A stretch of DNA of 29,640 nucleotides from an uncultured Oscillospiraceae bacterium (GCA_934646115.1 CAKUEM010000021.1:1-29640); one strand, 5' to 3'; numbered from the stretch's first letter, positions 7,919 to 17,800 are shown. Notes: generated from the letters alone by a model not told the origin. Made by a program: numbers and translations.

Positions 7919-8599
7919 GTGGCGGCGACGATCCTTTCGGTTTTCTTTTCAGTCTGCGTTGCGGAAATGGGCGATAAAACTCAGCTTCTTGTGATGGGGT
8001 TTGCCGCAAAATACCGCATGCGGGCGATCATTTTCGGCGTGAGCGGCGCGATCGTGCTGCTCAATGCGCTCGGCGTGCTGCTGGGCGGCGCGGTCGCAAA
8101 GCTTGTGCCGATGCAATATGTAAGCCTTGCGGCGGGGTTTTTCTTTTTGATTTTTGCCTACCTTTCCATCGGCGCGGACGAGGGCGCGGAGCGGGCGAAG
8201 GTGCGGCGTTCTTCGGCGCTCGGCATTGGATGCGCGTTTTTCATGGCAGAGCTTGGCGATAAAACGCAGCTGTCAACGGTTGCGTTTTCCGCCAGTGCGC
8301 CGGAGCAGCTTTTTGCCGTTTTTCTCGGCGCAACGCTCGGCATGCTCGCGGCGGACGGAATTGGGCTTTGCGCGGCAAAGCTTTTGGGAAAGCGCCTGCC
8401 GGAGCGCGCGCTTTCCGCCGCGGCATATTGTGTATTTACGGCGTTCGGGCTGCACACACTGTGGCAATGTTTCGGATCATTTTTGCCGCGCGGCGGGCTT
8501 TCCGCGTGGATCGTGGTTGCGGCGGTCTATTTTGCGCTTTGCGCGCTTGCACTTTGGCGCACAAAAGAATACCCGGCGAAAAAACAGGCGTCTGATTGA
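7919..8599 (+). CDS. GDT1/TMEM165 (UPF0016) family cation transporter, probable Mn2+ exporter
   Basis: This 226-residue membrane protein has the two-repeat structure of UPF0016. The first repeat carries EMGDKTQLLVMGFAAKY near residue 16, and the second carries ELGDKTQLSTVAFSA near residue 110. The E-x-G-D-K-T motifs are the ion-binding signature, one per half. About six to seven hydrophobic helices are visible. Characterised bacterial relatives export Mn2+, and eukaryotic GDT1 moves Ca2+/Mn2+ into the Golgi; Mn2+ export is therefore the likeliest role. The start is GTG 7919, with a G-rich AAGGGGG site directly after the upstream stop. The stop codon lies inside the loop of the following terminator. 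Placement behind the sipL-like gene may reflect mother-cell expression, but that is inference. Confidence 0.88.
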   Translation: MAATILSVFFSVCVAEMGDKTQLLVMGFAAKYRMRAIIFGVSGAIVLLNALGVLLGGAVAKLVPMQYVSLAAGFFFLIFAYLSIGADEGAERAKVRRSSALGIGCAFFMAELGDKTQLSTVAFSASAPEQLFAVFLGATLGMLAADGIGLCAAKLLGKRLPERALSAAAYCVFTAFGLHTLWQCFGSFLPRGGLSAWIVVAAVYFALCALALWRTKEYPAKKQASD

Positions 8600-8612
8600 G
8601 CGCCTGTTTTTT
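8579..8612 (+). terminator. Strong terminator overlapping the end of the GDT1-like gene
   Basis: AAAAAACAGGCG (8579-8590) and CGCCTGTTTTTT (8601-8612) pair perfectly over 12 bases around a ten-base loop that contains the upstream stop codon. The T-rich arm acts as the T-run. Confidence 0.9.
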
Positions 8613-8632
8613 CATTTTTGCAGAAAAAAGAG

Positions 8633-8661
8633 TGGACAATTTGCTAAAAAACCTTTATGAT
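8633..8661 (+). promoter_or_regulatory. Sigma-A promoter of the pyrH-frr... operon
   Basis: A -35 box TGGACA (8633-8638) and a -10 box TATGAT (8656-8661) are separated by 17 bases. Both are five of six to consensus. They lie right after a terminator and 44 bases before the pyrH start. Confidence 0.75.
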
Positions 8662-8705
8662 ATGTATAGGTCAAAATTTTAATTTTACATGCATGGAGGC
8701 AGACC

Positions 8706-9428
8706 ATGAAGAAACCATTATATAAGCGCGTATTACTGAAAATCAGCGGCGAGGCGCTCGCCGGGGCAAAAAAGACCGGACTGGATTTTTCTGTGATCGA
8801 AGCGGTATGTGACGCGGTGAAAGAATGCGCGGCGCTTGGCGTTGAGATCGGCATTGTGATCGGCGGCGGCAATTTCTGGCGCGGCGCGAAGGATGGCGGA
8901 GACCATATGGATCGCACCCGCGCGGATCATATGGGCATGCTCGCCACAACGATCAATTCGCTGGCGGTTGCCGATGTGCTGGAGCAGAAAGGCGTTGCCG
9001 TTCGCGTGCAGACCGCGATCGAGATGCGCGCCTTTGCTGAGCCGTATGTCAGAAACCGCGCGGTACGCCATTTGGAGAAAGGGCGCGTGGTCATTTTTGC
9101 CTGCGGCACGGGCAATCCGTTCTTCTCAACGGATACGGCGGCGGTGCTGCGCGCGGCGGAAATCGACGCGGAAGTCATCATGAAGGCGACCAATGTCGAC
9201 GGTGTGTATGATTCTGACCCGAAGAAGAACCCGGACGCGAAGAAGTTTGATCAGCTGACATACAATGAGGTTCTGGCGCGCCATCTCGCGGTGATGGATT
9301 CCACGGCGACCTCGCTTTCCATGGATAATCATATTCCGATCATTGTATTCGCGCTGCGCGATTGCGAGAATATTCGCCGCGTGATCATGGGTGAGAAAAT
9401 CGGAACAATAGTGAAGGAGGACGAATAA
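8706..9428 (+). CDS. pyrH: UMP kinase
   Basis: This 240-residue protein is bacterial UMP kinase, which phosphorylates UMP to UDP in pyrimidine nucleotide synthesis. It has the amino-acid-kinase fold signatures YKRVLLKISGEALAG at the N-terminus, EIGIVIGGGNFWRG, the DHMGMLATTINSLAV segment and GTGNPFFSTDTAAVLRA. Length is exactly typical. GGAGG lies eight bases before the ATG. The stop codon abuts the frr start codon, so the two are probably translationally coupled. It opens the second half of the super-cluster from its own promoter. Confidence 0.98.
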   Translation: MKKPLYKRVLLKISGEALAGAKKTGLDFSVIEAVCDAVKECAALGVEIGIVIGGGNFWRGAKDGGDHMDRTRADHMGMLATTINSLAVADVLEQKGVAVRVQTAIEMRAFAEPYVRNRAVRHLEKGRVVIFACGTGNPFFSTDTAAVLRAAEIDAEVIMKATNVDGVYDSDPKKNPDAKKFDQLTYNEVLARHLAVMDSTATSLSMDNHIPIIVFALRDCENIRRVIMGEKIGTIVKEDE

Positions 9429-9983
9429 ATGAACGCACAGGTGAAGGATTTTGACGCAAAGATGAAGAAAACGTTGGATGTTGTGGCGGGTGAGCTGGCG
9501 GCGGTTCGCGCCGGACGCGCCAATCCGGCGGTGCTTGAGAAGATCACGGTGGATTATTACGGCACGCCGACCCCGGTCAATCAGGTCGGATCTGTTTCCG
9601 TTCCAGAGCCGAGAACGCTTGTCGTGCAGCCGTGGGACGCTTCTATTTTAAAGGCGGTCGAGAAGGCGATCCAGACCTCGGATCTGGGCATCAACCCGCA
9701 GAACGACGGAAAGGTCATCCGCTTAAACTTCCCGCAGCTGACCGAGGAGCGCCGCGTGGAGCTGAGCCGCCAGGTCAAGAAGCTCGGCGAGGACGGCAAG
9801 GTTGCAATTCGCAACGTCCGCCGCGACGCGATGGACTTCTTTAAAGATCAGAAAAAGAAATCCGAGATCACGGAGGATGATCTCAAGGGCATCGAAAAAG
9901 ACGTGCAGACCATTACGGATAAGCACTGCAAGGATATCGACGAAATGGTAGCAAAGAAAGAAAAAGAGCTTCTTTCTGTGTAA
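9429..9983 (+). CDS. frr: Ribosome recycling factor
   Basis: This 184-residue protein is ribosome recycling factor, which together with EF-G splits post-termination ribosomes. Recognisable segments are ELAAVRAGRANPAVLEKITVDYYGTPTPVNQ, the SVSVPEPRTLVVQPWD block, and the coiled-coil arm with LTEERRVELSRQVKKLGEDGKVAIRNVRRDA. The ribosome binding site GAAGGAGG lies within the end of pyrH. A long hairpin separates it from uppS. Confidence 0.98.
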   Translation: MNAQVKDFDAKMKKTLDVVAGELAAVRAGRANPAVLEKITVDYYGTPTPVNQVGSVSVPEPRTLVVQPWDASILKAVEKAIQTSDLGINPQNDGKVIRLNFPQLTEERRVELSRQVKKLGEDGKVAIRNVRRDAMDFFKDQKKKSEITEDDLKGIEKDVQTITDKHCKDIDEMVAKKEKELLSV

Positions 9984-10000
9984 GCGAACGATCAATTTAG

Positions 10001-10045
10001 AAAGGACATAAGAGCCCGGATGTTTGGCGCTCTTATGTTCCTTTT
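10001..10045 (+). terminator. Attenuator-like hairpin between frr and uppS
   Basis: AAAGGACATAAGAGC (10001-10015) pairs with GCTCTTATGTTCCTTT (10029-10044) with a single bulged T, giving about 15 base pairs around a 13-base loop. It ends in only four T residues, so read-through into uppS is likely. It may be a partial terminator or an RNA processing/stability element. Confidence 0.55.
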
Positions 10046-10063
10046 GCATGAGGAGAATGCAGC

Positions 10064-10810
10064 GTGGGTTTTTTGGGGTTTCGGAAAAAGCAGGCAGAGC
10101 AGATCGATCGCACCTGCCTGCCGCGCCATATCGCCATCATTATGGATGGCAACGGGCGCTGGGCGAAGCGGCGCGGGCTTCCGCGCACGGCGGGGCACAA
10201 GGTCGGGAGCGAGACGTTTCGAACGATCGCGACCTATTGCAACGATATCGGGATCGAGTATCTGACGGTGTATGCGTTTTCCACAGAGAATTGGAAGCGC
10301 CCGGCGGATGAGGTCGCCGCGATCATGAAGCTTTTGGAGGAATATATCCTCGAGGCGTTTGAAAAGGTGCGCCGCGATAACATCCATCTGGAATTTTGGG
10401 GCGATCGGGCGCGCTTGTCGCCCAAGCTGCAGCAGATGATGGCGGAGGTGGAGGAGCGCAGCCGCGATATGACCGGGCTGCACGTCAACGTCTGCTTGAA
10501 TTACGGCGGGCGCGACGAGATCACGCATGCCGTTCGCGCGCTGGCGGAAGAGGCGCGGCGCGGCGACCTGTCCCCGGATGCGATCACGGAGGATATGATC
10601 TCCGCGCGCTTATACTCGCATGGCGTGCCCGACCCGGAGCTGATCATCCGCCCGAGCGGCGAGGTGCGCGTTTCGAACTTCCTGTTATGGCAGTCTGCCT
10701 ATGCAGAATATTATTTTACCGACGTGTTGTGGCCGGATTTTAAGCCGCGTGAGCTGGACCGCGCGATTTTGGCGTTTCAGCACCGGTCACGGCGGTTTGG
10801 AGGGGTATAG
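10064..10810 (+). CDS. uppS: Undecaprenyl diphosphate synthase (cis-prenyltransferase)
   Basis: This 248-residue protein is a cis-prenyltransferase that elongates farnesyl-PP with eight isopentenyl-PP units to make the C55 lipid carrier for peptidoglycan and other cell-wall polymers. Diagnostic motifs are HIAIIMDGNGRWAKRRG (catalytic Asp in MDGNGRW), VYAFSTENWKRP, NYGGRDEI, and DPELIIRPSGEVRVSNFLLWQ. In the last motif IRPSGE replaces the commoner IRTSGE. The start is GTG 10064 with GAGGAG eight to nine bases upstream. cdsA follows two bases after the stop. Confidence 0.97.
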   Translation: MGFLGFRKKQAEQIDRTCLPRHIAIIMDGNGRWAKRRGLPRTAGHKVGSETFRTIATYCNDIGIEYLTVYAFSTENWKRPADEVAAIMKLLEEYILEAFEKVRRDNIHLEFWGDRARLSPKLQQMMAEVEERSRDMTGLHVNVCLNYGGRDEITHAVRALAEEARRGDLSPDAITEDMISARLYSHGVPDPELIIRPSGEVRVSNFLLWQSAYAEYYFTDVLWPDFKPRELDRAILAFQHRSRRFGGV

Positions 10811-10812
10811 CT

Positions 10813-11625
10813 ATGGCGCTTCGAATTATCTCTGCGGCGGTTGCGCTGCCGCTGTTTTTCCTTGTGATTTATTTTTTGCCCCCGGTGTTTTTTACGATCG
10901 CGATCACGTTGATTTCCATCATTGCGGTGTATGAGCTGCTGTGGCGCAGCAAGGTCGTGACCTGCGCGCCGCTGATGGCGGTCGCGTATCTGGGCGCGGC
11001 GGCGGTTCCGGTCTGGGCGCATTTCGGGTTCCCAAGCCAATATGCGCTTCCGGCGGTGTTTTTGCTGACCGTCGCGGCGTTTTTGATTTGGATGGCGCGG
11101 CAAAAGCAGGTCGGCTTTCATATGATTGCGGAAACGCTGTTCGGCGCGCTGGTGCTACCGCTGTTTTTCGCCTCTCTTATCGGGATATTCCATACGCCGC
11201 ATGGGAAATTTATGATCCTCGTGCCGTTCATCGCCGCGTGGATGACGGATACCGGCGCGTATTTTACCGGCGTGTTTTTCGGGAAGCACAAGCTTGCGCC
11301 GTCCATCAGTCCGAAGAAAACCGTGGAGGGTGCGGTCGGCGGCGTTATTGTGTGCATCGCGTCGTTTTTAATTTATGGCGTGGTCATGGCGCGCGGGTTT
11401 CAGCTGGGCGTGAGCTACCCGCTGCTCGCGCTGTGCGGACTCGTCCTGTCGCCCATCGCGGAAATCGGCGATTTATCATTATCTTTAATCAAAAGGGAAT
11501 ATAATATTAAGGATTACGGCGTGATCTTTCCGGGTCACGGCGGAATTTTAGACCGCTTTGACAGCGTGCTCTTTACCGCTCCGGCGACGTTTGCATTGCT
11601 GCAAATGCTGAGCATGACATTTTAA
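10813..11625 (+). CDS. cdsA: Phosphatidate cytidylyltransferase (CDP-diglyceride synthase)
   Basis: This 270-residue integral membrane enzyme converts phosphatidic acid and CTP to CDP-diacylglycerol, the branch point for anionic phospholipids. About seven to eight hydrophobic helices are visible, starting with ALRIISAAVALPLFFLVIY. The C-terminal CDS signature is complete: LSLIKREYNIKDYG followed by PGHGGILDRFDS. An earlier conserved block, SPKKTVEGAVGG, is also present. GGAGGGG lies seven bases before the ATG. It sits between uppS and dxr in the usual order. Confidence 0.97.
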   Translation: MALRIISAAVALPLFFLVIYFLPPVFFTIAITLISIIAVYELLWRSKVVTCAPLMAVAYLGAAAVPVWAHFGFPSQYALPAVFLLTVAAFLIWMARQKQVGFHMIAETLFGALVLPLFFASLIGIFHTPHGKFMILVPFIAAWMTDTGAYFTGVFFGKHKLAPSISPKKTVEGAVGGVIVCIASFLIYGVVMARGFQLGVSYPLLALCGLVLSPIAEIGDLSLSLIKREYNIKDYGVIFPGHGGILDRFDSVLFTAPATFALLQMLSMTF

Positions 11626-11640
11626 AAGGAGGCGCTGCGC

Positions 11641-12789
11641 TTGACTTCCGGGATATCCATTCTCGGCTCGACCGGGTCGATCGGTCGGCAAACCATTGAT
11701 ATTGTGCGAAAATTCGGCATGCGCGTCACCGCGCTGACCACGAATTGCAATGCCGAGCTGCTTGAGGCGCAGGCGCGGGAATTTCGTCCAAAGCTTGTTG
11801 CCGCGATGGATGCCGATGCGGCGCGCAGCCTGCGCGTTGCCCTGGCAGACACGGATATCCGCGTATACAGCGGCATGGAGGGTCTGGTCGCGGCGGCGCA
11901 GGCAGAGGAGACGGATACCGTGCTCACCGCGGTGGTCGGGATCGTGGGACTTTTGCCCACGCTTGCAGCGATCGATGCGGGGCGCAATATCGCGCTCGCG
12001 AATAAAGAAACGCTGGTTTGCGGCGGCGCTTTGGTCAAGGCGCGCGCAAAGGAAAAGGACGTTGCGCTGCTTCCGGTCGATTCTGAGCATTCGGCGATTT
12101 TTCAATGCCTGGAGGCATGCCGTGACCGCGCGGCGCTTTCCCGCATTTTGCTCACCGCGTCGGGCGGCCCGTTTTTCGGAAAAACGCGCGCGGAGCTTTC
12201 TAAAGTTACGCGGGCGGACGCGCTGCGGCACCCGAATTGGAGCATGGGCAGCAAAATCACGATCGATTCTGCCACGCTGATGAATAAGGGTCTGGAATTG
12301 ATCGAGGCGATGTGGCTGTTTGACGTTGCGCCGGAGCAGATCGAGGTGGTCGTTCACCGCGAAAGCGTGATCCATTCGATGATCGAGCTGTGCGATGGGG
12401 CGGTGCTGGCGCAGCTTGGCGCACCGGATATGCGTCTGCCGATCGCTTACGCGCTCACATATCCGAAACGGCGCGATTTTTCCGGACCGCGTTTGGATTT
12501 CCGCGCCATGCAGGCGCTGCATTTTGCGCCGCCCGATTTGGAAACATTCCCATGCTTGCGTCTTGCTATGGACGCGGCGCGCGCAAATGACGCCTCGTGT
12601 ACTGTGCTAAACGGCGCGAATGAGGCTGCGGTTGCGCTGTTTTTGCAGGAGCGCATTCAATTTTTGCAGATTGCAGAGTTGGCTGAGCATGCGCTCGCCT
12701 GTGTGAAAACGCCGGAGCATCCGTCACTTGAGGATATTTTAAACGCAGACCTTGCAGCGCGTGAATGCGTGATGAAACGATTAAAGTAG
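11641..12789 (+). CDS. dxr: 1-deoxy-D-xylulose 5-phosphate reductoisomerase
   Basis: This 382-residue enzyme catalyses the first committed step of the MEP isoprenoid pathway, converting DXP to MEP with NADPH. The nucleotide-binding loop ILGSTGSIGRQT is at residues 7-18. The metal and substrate motifs follow: ALANKETLVCGG, PVDSEHSAIFQ, LTASGGPFF, and LMNKGLELIEAMWLF. The start is an unusual TTG at 11641, supported by AAAGGAGG eight bases before it and by alignment of the Rossmann loop. Together with ispG downstream and uppS upstream it links isoprenoid supply to cell-wall lipid carrier synthesis. Confidence 0.97.
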   Translation: MTSGISILGSTGSIGRQTIDIVRKFGMRVTALTTNCNAELLEAQAREFRPKLVAAMDADAARSLRVALADTDIRVYSGMEGLVAAAQAEETDTVLTAVVGIVGLLPTLAAIDAGRNIALANKETLVCGGALVKARAKEKDVALLPVDSEHSAIFQCLEACRDRAALSRILLTASGGPFFGKTRAELSKVTRADALRHPNWSMGSKITIDSATLMNKGLELIEAMWLFDVAPEQIEVVVHRESVIHSMIELCDGAVLAQLGAPDMRLPIAYALTYPKRRDFSGPRLDFRAMQALHFAPPDLETFPCLRLAMDAARANDASCTVLNGANEAAVALFLQERIQFLQIAELAEHALACVKTPEHPSLEDILNADLAARECVMKRLK

Positions 12790-12795
12790 GTGGTT

Positions 12796-13821
12796 ATGAT
12801 TTATATTATCCTGGTCGTTTTGGTTTTTGGACTGCTCATCATGATGCATGAGCTGGGGCATTTTATCACCGCAAAGCTTTGCGGCGTGCGCGTGAATGAA
12901 TTTGCCATCGGCATGGGTCCCGCAATTTGGAAAAAACAGCATGGCGAAACGCTGTATGCGCTGCGCATCATCCCGTATGGCGGCTATTGCGCCATGGAAG
13001 GCGAGGACGGAAATAACACGGAAAGCGTGGATTCTTTTCAGGTCAAGCCGGTTTGGCAGCGCATTCTGATCGTGATCGCCGGTCCGATCATGAATTTGAT
13101 CGTCGGCGTGATCGTGCTTGCGTGTGTATTTGCCCCGATCGAGGGATGGGCAACGCCAACTCTGACAAAGGTGGACGCGAGCGTTAGCCAGCTGCAGGCG
13201 GGCGACCGGATCACAAAAATCGATGATTACGGCGTAATTTTATCCAGCGATTTATATATCGGGCTGGAACGCGGGCAAAACAAACCGAATTATACGATCG
13301 AGGTCGAGCGCGACGGGCAAAAGGTCGTGCTGCAAGACGTGGAGCTTGCGCTGCACAAGGTCGTGGAAAACGGCGAGGAGACCATGCGGTATGGGCTGAC
13401 CTTTGCGGTAGAGCGCTCCAGCTTTTGGGGTAAAACGCGCTATGTGTTCCAAAACGCGTATAATCTGGTGCGGCTGGTCAAGGTTGGACTGGTCGACCTG
13501 TTTACCGGGCGCGCGGGCGCGAAGGATCTGTCCGGTCCGATCGGGATCGGCACGGTCATGGTCAATACCGCGAAGCAGTCGATGCCGTCGCTCTGGTATC
13601 TGGTCGCGCTGGTGTCGATCAACCTGGGCGTGATGAATCTGCTCCCGCTGCCGGCGCTCGATGGCGGGCGGCTTCTGTTCTTCCTGATCGAGCTGGTGCG
13701 CAGAAAGCCGATCAGCCCGAAGTATGAAAGCTGGGTGCATGCGGCAGGGTTTGTTCTGCTGATGCTGCTCATGGTGCTTGTGACATTTCAGGATATTGTA
13801 AAGCTGGTTACAGGTGGTTAA
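12796..13821 (+). CDS. rseP: Site-2 intramembrane zinc metalloprotease
   Basis: This 341-residue RseP/RasP-type protease cleaves substrates within the membrane, such as anti-sigma factors and leftover signal peptides. The zinc site MMHELGHF lies in the first helix (His18, Glu19, His22). A central PDZ domain spans about residues 115-180, with QAGDRITKIDDYGV. The third zinc ligand is in the C-terminal NLLPLPALDGGRLLFF. The start is uncertain: ATG 12796 has AGGTGG only two bases away, while GTG 12790 would give two more residues but has no clear ribosome binding site. It follows dxr after six bases, and ispG follows one base after its stop. Confidence 0.96.
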   Translation: MIYIILVVLVFGLLIMMHELGHFITAKLCGVRVNEFAIGMGPAIWKKQHGETLYALRIIPYGGYCAMEGEDGNNTESVDSFQVKPVWQRILIVIAGPIMNLIVGVIVLACVFAPIEGWATPTLTKVDASVSQLQAGDRITKIDDYGVILSSDLYIGLERGQNKPNYTIEVERDGQKVVLQDVELALHKVVENGEETMRYGLTFAVERSSFWGKTRYVFQNAYNLVRLVKVGLVDLFTGRAGAKDLSGPIGIGTVMVNTAKQSMPSLWYLVALVSINLGVMNLLPLPALDGGRLLFFLIELVRRKPISPKYESWVHAAGFVLLMLLMVLVTFQDIVKLVTGG

Positions 13822-13822
13822 T

Positions 13823-14875
13823 ATGAAAAAAACGAAACAAATACGTGTGGGCGACGTTGCGATCGGCGGCGGCGCGCCCGTTTGCGTGCAGTCCATGTGC
13901 AATACGGATACGCGCGACGTTGCGGCAACCGTGGCGCAGATCCTTGCGCTTGAGCAGGTGGGCTGCGAGCTGATCCGCGTGGCGGTCGTAGACGATTTGG
14001 CGGCGCGCGCGATCGGCGAGATCAAAAAAGAAATTCATATCCCGATCGTTGCGGATATCCATTTTGATTATCGCCTCGCTATTACGGCGGCGGAATGCGG
14101 CGCGGATAAAATTCGGTTAAATCCCGGAAATATCGGCGGGGAAGACCGTGTGCGTCAGGTCGTTTCGGTCTGCCGCGCGAAGAACATCCCGATCCGCATC
14201 GGCGTGAACGGCGGCTCGCTCGACCGGGCGCTGCTTGCGAAATATGGCGGCGTGACGCCGGAGGCGATGGTGGAAAGCGCGCTTGCGCATGTCGCCATTC
14301 TCAATCGGCTGGATTTTGATGATATTGCAATTTCCATGAAGCACTCTGACGTGCGAAAAACGATCGCCGCATACCGGCTGCTTTCGCAAAAAACAGATTA
14401 TCCGCTGCATCTTGGCGTGACCGAAACCGGAACCGCCTATATGGGCGCGATCAAGTCGGCAATCGGCATCGGCAGCCTGCTTTGCGACGGCATTGGCGAC
14501 ACGATCCGCGTATCGCTGACGGCAGACCCGCTGGAAGAAGTGCGCACGGCGTATGCGATTTTAAAGGCGAGCGGCGTGCGTCGGCGCGGCGTGAATTTGA
14601 TCTCCTGCCCGACCTGTGGGCGCTGCCGCATTCATTTGATCGAGATCGCGTCTGAGGTCGAGCGGCGGCTTCAGCATGAAACGCGCCCGCTGACCGTTGC
14701 GGTGATGGGCTGTGCGGTCAACGGTCCGGGCGAGGCGCGCGAAGCGGATGTGGGCATCGCCGGCGGCGACCGTGAGGGACTGCTGTTCCGGCGCGGCGAA
14801 ATTGTGCGAAAAGTACCGATGGAGCAGCTGGTCGATGCGCTGATGCAGCTGATCGACACGCTGCCGGAGGAATAG
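13823..14875 (+). CDS. ispG: 4-hydroxy-3-methylbut-2-enyl diphosphate synthase (flavodoxin/ferredoxin)
   Basis: This 350-residue iron-sulphur enzyme reduces MEcPP to HMBPP in the penultimate MEP-pathway step. The N-terminal TIM barrel shows VQSMCNTDTRDV, ADIHFDYRLA and DKIRLNPGNIGG. The [4Fe-4S] ligands are the cysteines of SCPTCGRC and MGCAVNGPGE, with the ligand glutamate in the latter. The length is that of the short, two-domain bacterial form. The ATG at 13823 has AGGTGG five bases upstream; an in-frame GTG at 13814 lies inside that site and is rejected. The next step (ispH) is not in the window. Confidence 0.97.
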   Translation: MKKTKQIRVGDVAIGGGAPVCVQSMCNTDTRDVAATVAQILALEQVGCELIRVAVVDDLAARAIGEIKKEIHIPIVADIHFDYRLAITAAECGADKIRLNPGNIGGEDRVRQVVSVCRAKNIPIRIGVNGGSLDRALLAKYGGVTPEAMVESALAHVAILNRLDFDDIAISMKHSDVRKTIAAYRLLSQKTDYPLHLGVTETGTAYMGAIKSAIGIGSLLCDGIGDTIRVSLTADPLEEVRTAYAILKASGVRRRGVNLISCPTCGRCRIHLIEIASEVERRLQHETRPLTVAVMGCAVNGPGEAREADVGIAGGDREGLLFRRGEIVRKVPMEQLVDALMQLIDTLPEE

Positions 14876-14887
14876 GAGAACGATTCG

Positions 14888-17800
14888 GTGGATGAGAAAA
14901 AAGAATTAACGCTTGGCGAAATGTTCGCGATCAGCGACGCATCCGGGCGCGCCAACACACTGCTCACAACCGGGCGCGTTGTGTCTGCCACGGTGGAGAT
15001 CTCGTTAAAGACGATCGCGGCGGATGTCGCGCTGGATGCGCTGTGTGAAGCGGAAGTGCTTCACAGCGTGGAGCGGCAGATCGCGGTCAAATATCACTTA
15101 AAGAAAATAACGCTTTGCCCCAAATATCCGCTGTCGCTGCTTGACGATGCGTATTTTGCGCAGCTTGCCGCGGCGGCGCGCGCACATTTCCCCGCGGTAA
15201 ATGGATATCTGCACAATGCGAGCTGGAAGCTCGCGGGGCAGACGCTTTGCATCACGCTCGCCGCAAACGGCGCGCAGTTTATTCAGCCGTGCGTTGCGTG
15301 GATGAAGCAGGAAATCGCGGCACATTTCGGCGTGCAGCTTGAAATTACGTTGGAAGAGAACGGCTTTGATGAGCATGCGATCGCCGCGCTGCATGAAAAA
15401 ATGATGGCAGAGCATCCCGCACCGCCACCCCCGGCGCCGAAAAAGCCGTCGGTCAGCAGCGCGCCCGCGCCGCGCCGCGAAAACGGCTTCTCCCGCGCGA
15501 AGCGGCTGCAAACGGTTGAGGGCGAGGTGCTGCTCGGTAAGGCGCAGATGGATGAGATCACCCCGATGTCAGAGTTGAGCGATGAATTTGGCAAGGTTTC
15601 GGTCGAGGGTGATGTGTTTTATACCGATCATAAAGAGAATTTAGAGCGCCAGATCATTCGCCTGAAGTTTGATATCACGGATTATACCGGGTCGATCAAG
15701 GTCACGAAGGTGCTTCCGCTGGAGGAAGGGCAGGCGCTTGCAAAGGCGATGAAGCCGGGCACGCATGTAAAGGTGCACGGCATTACAGCCTATGATATGT
15801 ACATACAGGACACGGTGCTCAAGGCGCAAAACATTGTGAAATGCGAAAAGAAGATCCGCATGGATCAGGGCGAGCGCAAGCGTGTGGAGCTGCATATGCA
15901 TACGAATATGTCTTCGATGGACGGCATGTCCTCTGCGAGCGCGCTGATGGCGCGCGCGGCAGCGTGGGGGCATCCGGCGGTCGCGATCACGGACCATGGC
16001 GTGGTGCAGGCGTATCCGGAGGCGATGAACGCGGCGGCAAAGCTCGGGATCAAGCCGATTTATGGCGTGGAAGCTTATTTTATCAATAATGAAGCGGATG
16101 TGCAGGCGCTGAAGGGCGTGTCGGACGAGCCGCTGAGCGGAGAGTTTGTGTGTTTCGATTTAGAAACTACGGGCTTAAACGCAGCGACCGACGGGATCAC
16201 CGAAATTGCGGCGACCGTGCTGCGCGGCGGCGAGCTGTGCGAGGAATATCACACATATGTTGACCCGCAGCGCCCGATTCCGGAGAAGATCACGCAGCTG
16301 ACCGGGATTTCAAACGAAACGGTGCGCGGCGCGCCGCTTGCAGAGGAGGCCGTGCGCGACTTCTTGAAATTTGTAAACGGGCGTGTGCTGGTTGCGCATA
16401 ACGCAGATTTTGATATCGGCTTTTTGCGCGCGGCGTGCAGCAAATTTGGGATCGAGTATGACTTTGTGTCGCTCGATACGCTCGCCATGGCGCGCATTCT
16501 GCTGCCGAATCTTGACCGGCATCGGCTCAATCTGGTTGCGACGGCGCTGTCGCTGCCGAAATTCCAGCATCACCGCGCGGGCGACGATGCGGCGACCGTG
16601 GCATACATGCTGGTCAAATTTTTTGAGATGATGCAAAGCGCGCCCTGCCACACGCAGTCGCTGCGCGAGCTGAATTTAGATTTATCCAGCATGAACACCG
16701 GAAAGATCGCCAAGGTGCGTCCGTATCACTTGATCATTCTTGTAAAAAACTATGTGGGCTTAAAAAACCTGTATAAGCTGGTTTCACTTGCGCATTTGAA
16801 GTATTATCAAAAGCGGCCGATCATTCCGCGCACGGTGCTCGATGAGTATCGCGAGGGGCTGATTCTCGGTTCTGCGTGTGAAGCGGGCGAGCTTTACACG
16901 GCGATCGTGCAGAAAAAACCGGAGGCTGAGATCGAGAAAATTGCGAAATATTATGATTTTCTTGAGATCCAGCCGGTGGGCAACAATGCGTTCATGGTCG
17001 AGCGCGGTATGGTGCGCTCACTTGACGAGATCCGCGACTTTAACCGCAAGATCGTTGCGCTGGGCGAGAAGCTGGGGCTTCCGGTCGCGGCGACCGGCGA
17101 CGTGCATTTTCTTGAGCCGCACGATGAGGTATACCGCCGCATTCTCATGGCGGGCATGGGCTTTTCGGATGCGGACAATCAGGCGCCGCTTTACTTAAAA
17201 ACGACCGATGAAATGCTGGAGGAGTTCTCATATTTGGGACGAGAGAAAGCTTACGAGGTCGTTGTGGAGAACACGAACCGCATTGCCGACTGGTGCGAGG
17301 AAATTCGCCCGATCCCGAAGGAACAGTTCCCGCCGTCGATCGAAGGGTCGAAGGACGACCTGATCAATATGTGCCGCAAGCGCGCGCATGAGCTGTATGG
17401 TGATCCGCTGCCGGAGATCGTCAATGAGCGTTTGGAATATGAGCTGGAGAAGATCACAACGCATGGCTTTGACGTCATGTATATCATTGCGCAAAAGCTG
17501 GTTTGCCGCTCGATCGAGGAGGGGTATCTCGTCGGTTCGCGAGGGTCGGTCGGTTCGTCGGTCGTTGCATATTTTTCCGGGATCACGGAGGTCAACGCGC
17601 TGCCGCCGCACTATCGCTGCCCCAACTGCAAGCACGCGGAGTTTATGGGCGGCAAGGGCTACAGCGCGGGCGTCGACATGCCGGATAAAACCTGCCCGAA
17701 CTGCGGAACAAAGTACCAAAAAGACGGATTTGATATTCCGTTTGCCACGTTTTTGGGCTTTGATGGTGACAAAACGCCGGATATTGACTTAAACTTCTCC

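Noticed and set aside
11548..12522. A 324-codon open frame antisense to cdsA/dxr
   Set aside because: Same cause: composition shadow of dxr, with no family signature and no ribosome binding site.
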